DNA from: Aselliscus stoliczkanus
Lineage: Eukaryota > Chordata > Mammalia > Chiroptera > Hipposideridae
Assembly: GCA_033961575.1 (NCBI GenBank)
Contig: CM066740.1
Location: 59,155,213 to 59,219,212, forward strand
DNA: 64,000 bases
Reading direction: 5' to 3'
A program made the position numbers and the translations under genes. Positions 60,857-64,000 of this stretch are shown here, one piece after another. The notes under the pieces are model-generated. The model was not told where the DNA came from. It ran no database searches and was given only the letters and a program-made list of their open reading frames with translations. How positions within the stretch are numbered: the first letter of the stretch is position 1; every line of letters begins with the position of its first letter.

Positions 60857-61770
60857 AAAGCCCTTTTAACATTTCTTGCAAAGCTGGCTTGGTGGTAATG
60901 AATTCCTTAAACTTATTCTTTTCTGAGAAGCTCTTTATTTCTCCTTCAATTTTAAGTGATAGCTGCGCTGGGTAGAGCAATCTTGGTTGTAGGCCTTTAT
61001 TTTGTGTCACTTTGAATATCTCCTGCCACTCCCTTCTGGCCTGCAGAGTTTCTGTAGACAAGTCAGCTGTTAGTCTAGCAGGAGTTCCTTTGTATGTAAC
61101 CTACTGTCTTCCTCTTGCAGCCTCTAGGATTCTGTCTCTGTCTTTAACCTTTGCCATTTAAACTATGATGTTTCTTGGTGTGGACCTGTTTGGGTTCAGC
61201 TTGTTTGGGAACCCTCTGCACTTCCTGGGCATGTATGTTGATTTCCTTCATCAGGGTAGGGAAGTTTTCAGTCATTATTTTTTCAAATACTTTCTCGACC
61301 CCTTGCTTCTTCTCTTCTTCTTCTGGTATTCTTATGAGTCCAAGCTGGTTGCGCTTCATCTTGTCCCATAGGGCTCTTGAACTATTTTCATTGTTTTTTA
61401 TTCTTTGGTCTTTTTGTTGTGCCAACTGGGTGATTTCTGCTATTTTATCTTCCAAATTGCTGATCCGCTCCTCTGCTTCATCTACTCTACTGGTGATTCC
61501 TTCGAGTGTGTTCTTCATTTCAGTTATTGTATTCTTTAGTTCTAACAGGTTGCTTTTTATGGTTTCCCTATCCTTCCTTATGTCCTCGCTAAGTTCCTTA
61601 AACATTCTTATCATCAGTGTTCTAAACTCTGTCTCTGAAAGGTTGGATCCCTCTGTTTCATTTAGTTCCATTTCTAGAGGTTTCTTCTGATCTTTTACTT
61701 GTGACATGTTTCTTTGTTTTCCCGTTCTGGCTGTCTCTCTGGGATTGCTTTGATGTATTCGATAGATCAC
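60857..61770 (-). pseudogene. L1-D ORF1, mostly open
   Basis: The first 208 residues are open in one frame: short N-terminus, a coiled coil (ELKNTITEMKNTLEGITSRV, then EDKIAEITQLAQQKDQRI) and the RRM start (LGLIRIPEEEE). After a frame change near 61145 the C-terminal domain follows to a stop just past KGLF near 60857. It encoded the RNA-binding partner of ORF2p; now broken by at least one frameshift. Confidence 0.85.
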
Positions 61771-62840
61771 CAGGAGAGCCCTGGTTGGATCATGCAGGCA
61801 TACAGCTCATGGCCCAACACTCCCAGGAAAACTCCCAGTCTCAGCCTGTCCCAATCAGGCCGAGCAACCCGACAACCAATCACCAGCCTGGCAACTCTGC
61901 AAGCACATTGCGGACAGCGGGGACCCGAGGTGGCTTTTGCACTCCCGCATCTCAGTGAGCAGCCTGTTGGATCCGGAGCATGCCTACCAGGCATTTCCCT
62001 GGCAACACAGCACAAGCCGTGCGAAGGGTGGGATCCGAGGCGGCTCGTGCACTCCTGGGTCTCAGTGAGCAGCTTGTTGGAACCAGAGGACACCCACCCA
62101 GCATTTCCATGCGCATTTCCTACGCAGTATAAGCCGGGCAGAGGGTGGGGATTCAAGGCCGCACGCGCATGCGCGCACGCACACACGCACATCTGCACCA
62201 ATTCCACCAGACCAATGAGGTCTCGGACCTGATCCTCCATGGGAGGGCCCAAGCCTGACAAAATGGCGCCCTCTGTACACCACTCGCGTGCAGGCTCCAT
62301 ACCACTGGAACAACAGTCTAAAAGCCTCCAGCCTTTGCACCAAAGGTGCTCAGTTCAGTCCGTCCCCGCAGGCTCCCCGGTCTGGCTCACACAGCCATGC
62401 CCACCACCAGTAACCAGGTAAGTGGTCACTGGCGAGCAAGCCTGGGCGCTGGCCCCACTGATTCTCCAGCCCCTCTTAGCCTCCCCGAGCTGGGCAAAGA
62501 GAGTCCTCACTAATTTACTGCCGGCTATCTTAGAACTCCTCTTCCCAGCAAAGGAACTCTGGGCTGGTGAGCTTGGTGTGTGGCCGGAGGGTCTCTCCCC
62601 CAACCAGAGAAGCCTCCCCACAGCTAGGACCTCCGTAACGGGGTTTGCCCTCTCTTATCTCTGCCCATCCTACCAGATCCAATGTGGCCTCCTGTTAAAG
62701 TTGTTTAGTGGTTCTGTTCCTCCAGTGTTCCGGGGACCTCCAGGGTTGAATGCTGTTTAATTTGCTTGTAATTTTGGTGCGATTCTGGGAGGCAGTTAGC
62801 ACAGCATGTGTCTATTGTGCCATTTTACCAGAAGTCCTCA
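61771..62840 (-). promoter_or_regulatory. L1-D 5' UTR
   Basis: GC- and CpG-containing region before ORF1 with a CA/GC-alternating run near 62165-62190. The several long frames on both strands come from GC richness and match no protein I know. About 1.07 kb, less than half the length of the L1-A 5' UTR. Confidence 0.7.
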
Positions 62841-62852
62841 ATATTCTATTGT

Positions 62853-64000
62853 TTTTGAAGCAATTGTAAAAGGGATTGATTTCCTGATTTCTTCTGATAG
62901 TTTATTATTGGTGTATACAAATGCAACTGATTTCTGAATATTAATTTTGTATCCTGCTACCTTATCAAATTCGTTTATCAGTTCTAGCAGTTTTTTGGTG
63001 GAGTCTTGGGATTCTCCATGTGTAGTATCATGACATCTGCATATAATAACAATTTTACTTCCTCTTTTCCAATTTGGATGCCTTTTATTTCATTTTCTTG
63101 TCTGATTGCTGTGGCTAGAACTTCCAGAACTATGTTAAATAGAAGTAGTGAAAATGGGCAGCCTTCTCTTTTTCCTGATCTTAAGGAGAAAGCTTTTAGC
63201 CTTTCCCCATTGAGTACGATGTTTGCTGTGGGCTTATCATATATGGCCTTCATTATGTTGAGACATGATCCCATTATTCCCACTTTGCTAAGAGTTTTTA
63301 TTATAAATGGCTCCTGGATTTTGTCAAATGCCTTTTCTGCATCTATTGATATGATCATATGATTTTTATTTTTCGTTTTGTTAATGTGATGTTTTACATT
63401 AATTGATTTGCAGATATTGAATAAACCTTGCATACCAGAAATGAATCCCACTTTATCGTGGTGTATGATCGTTTTAATGTGATGCTGAATTCGGTTTGCT
63501 AGTATTTTGCTGAGAATTTTTGCATCTATGTTCATTAGGGATATTGGCCTGTCGTTTTCCTTTTTTGTAATATCTTTGTCTGACTTTGGAATCAGGCTTC
63601 ATAGAAGGAGTTTGGGAGCCTTCCCTCCTTCTGTATTTTTTGGAATATTTTGAGGAGAATAGGTATTAATTATTTTTTTAATGTTTTGTAAAATTCACCT
63701 GTGAAACCATCTGGTCCAGGACTTTTGTTTGTTGGAAAATTGTTGATTACTGATTCCATTTCTTTGGCAGTAATCAGTCTGTTCAGAGTTTCTGTTTCTT
63801 TTTGGTTCAGACTTGGTAAATTGTATGCTTCTAGAAATTTTTGCATTTCTTCCGGATTGTTGAATTTGTTAGCATATAGTTGCTCATGGTATTTTCTTAA
63901 AATTTTCTGTATTTCTGTGGTATCTGTTGTCACTTCTCCTCCTTCATTTCTGATTTTATTAATTTGGGTCCTCTCTCTATTTTTTGGTGAGTCTGGCTTA
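62853..64000 (-). pseudogene. L1-C ORF2, RT part (continues off window)
   Basis: RT domain fragments: ETLNRLITAKEMESVINNFP and NKSPGPDGFTGEFYKTL (63670-63933) and a 183-residue frame from [19 protein letters not shown] to the catalytic box at about 63020-63050. That box reads YADV where the second Asp of YADD is expected, so the RT centre is lost. A frameshift separates the two frames. The endonuclease and ORF1 lie beyond the window. Confidence 0.88.

Larger units (their letters stand above)
59444..62840 (-). mobile_element. Internally deleted L1 (L1-D) inside L1-C
   Basis: A 3.4-kb L1 with a 12-bp duplication ATATTCTATTGT at 59432-59443 and 62841-62852. Order on the complement: 5' UTR (62840 to about 61770), ORF1, start of ORF2 with part of the endonuclease (60795 to about 60210), then directly 3' UTR, present as a partial copy (60205-60060) followed by a fuller one (60050-59490), and a poly(A). 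RT and the C-terminal domain are absent. Since the duplication is intact, the deleted form itself was mobilised or the deletion followed insertion. Confidence 0.88.
56960..64000 (-). mobile_element. L1-C, interrupted by L1-D, continues past window
   Basis: Minus-strand L1 of the L1-A lineage. Its 3' tail is at about 56965-57017 and 57457-57900, ORF2 runs upward to 59443, and it resumes at about 62853 with the RT region to the window end. It is interrupted by a composite SINE (57018-57446) and by L1-D (59444-62840). Its 5' end lies outside. Confidence 0.92.

Noticed and set aside
61767..62760. Long frames up to 177 codons on both strands
   Set aside because: They lie in the GC-rich L1-D 5' UTR; opposite-strand overlap and low complexity indicate non-coding DNA.
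1..64000. CRISPR arrays, bacterial operons, replication origins
   Set aside because: The sequence is mammalian; short direct repeats are microsatellites or target duplications, not spaced arrays.

Overview
No functional host gene other than a possible retrogene is visible. The window looks like intergenic DNA of a placental mammal, built almost entirely from nested retroelements and DNA transposons. The clues are long L1 LINEs, tRNA-derived SINEs with RNA polymerase III A/B-box heads, endogenous retroviruses (ERVs) with intact target duplications, several Tc1/mariner copies and a short hAT element. A bat outside the vespertilionids, perhaps a rhinolophoid, would fit the SINE heads and the DNA-transposon load. 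That assignment is inference from remembered SINE types, not proof.

Layout. 1-16780: an old L1 on the + strand (L1-B) has received three Tc1/mariner-type elements (1348-1866, 2519-3655, ~14610-15185), several SINEs and a nearly full-length younger L1 (L1-A, 6228-13870). 17377-18125: a spliced, reverse-transcribed copy of BANF1 (barrier-to-autointegration factor) has an unbroken 89-codon frame and clear 12-bp target duplications; it is the only intact host-like coding sequence seen. 20164-22216: two solo LTRs, one inside the other with a 6-bp duplication. 23734-34316: one solo LTR (LTR-X) was opened by a truncated L1 and by a gammaretrovirus-like provirus (26476-34145, tRNA-Pro primer site). 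That provirus itself holds an antisense LTR-X and a class II-type solo LTR.

34321-47810: a patchwork of ERV remnants on the minus strand, three LTR-Y copies (two forming a ~640-bp inverted pair), a mosaic LTR joining LTR-X U3 to LTR-Y R/U5, SINEs and L1 tails. 47800-56960: mostly old or unrecognised sequence with SINEs, a 233-bp hAT element, an end-to-end mariner (52127-53409) and old L1 pieces. 56960-64000: a minus-strand L1 (L1-C, running off the window) split by a second, internally deleted L1 (L1-D, 59444-62840).

The elements do not form a pathway. What they record is an insertion order: each host element must predate what lies inside it, and the matched target duplications make much of that order readable. 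The strongest leads are the intact BANF1 retrocopy, the mosaic LTR whose junction falls near the poly(A) signal, and the RT-less L1 derivative.
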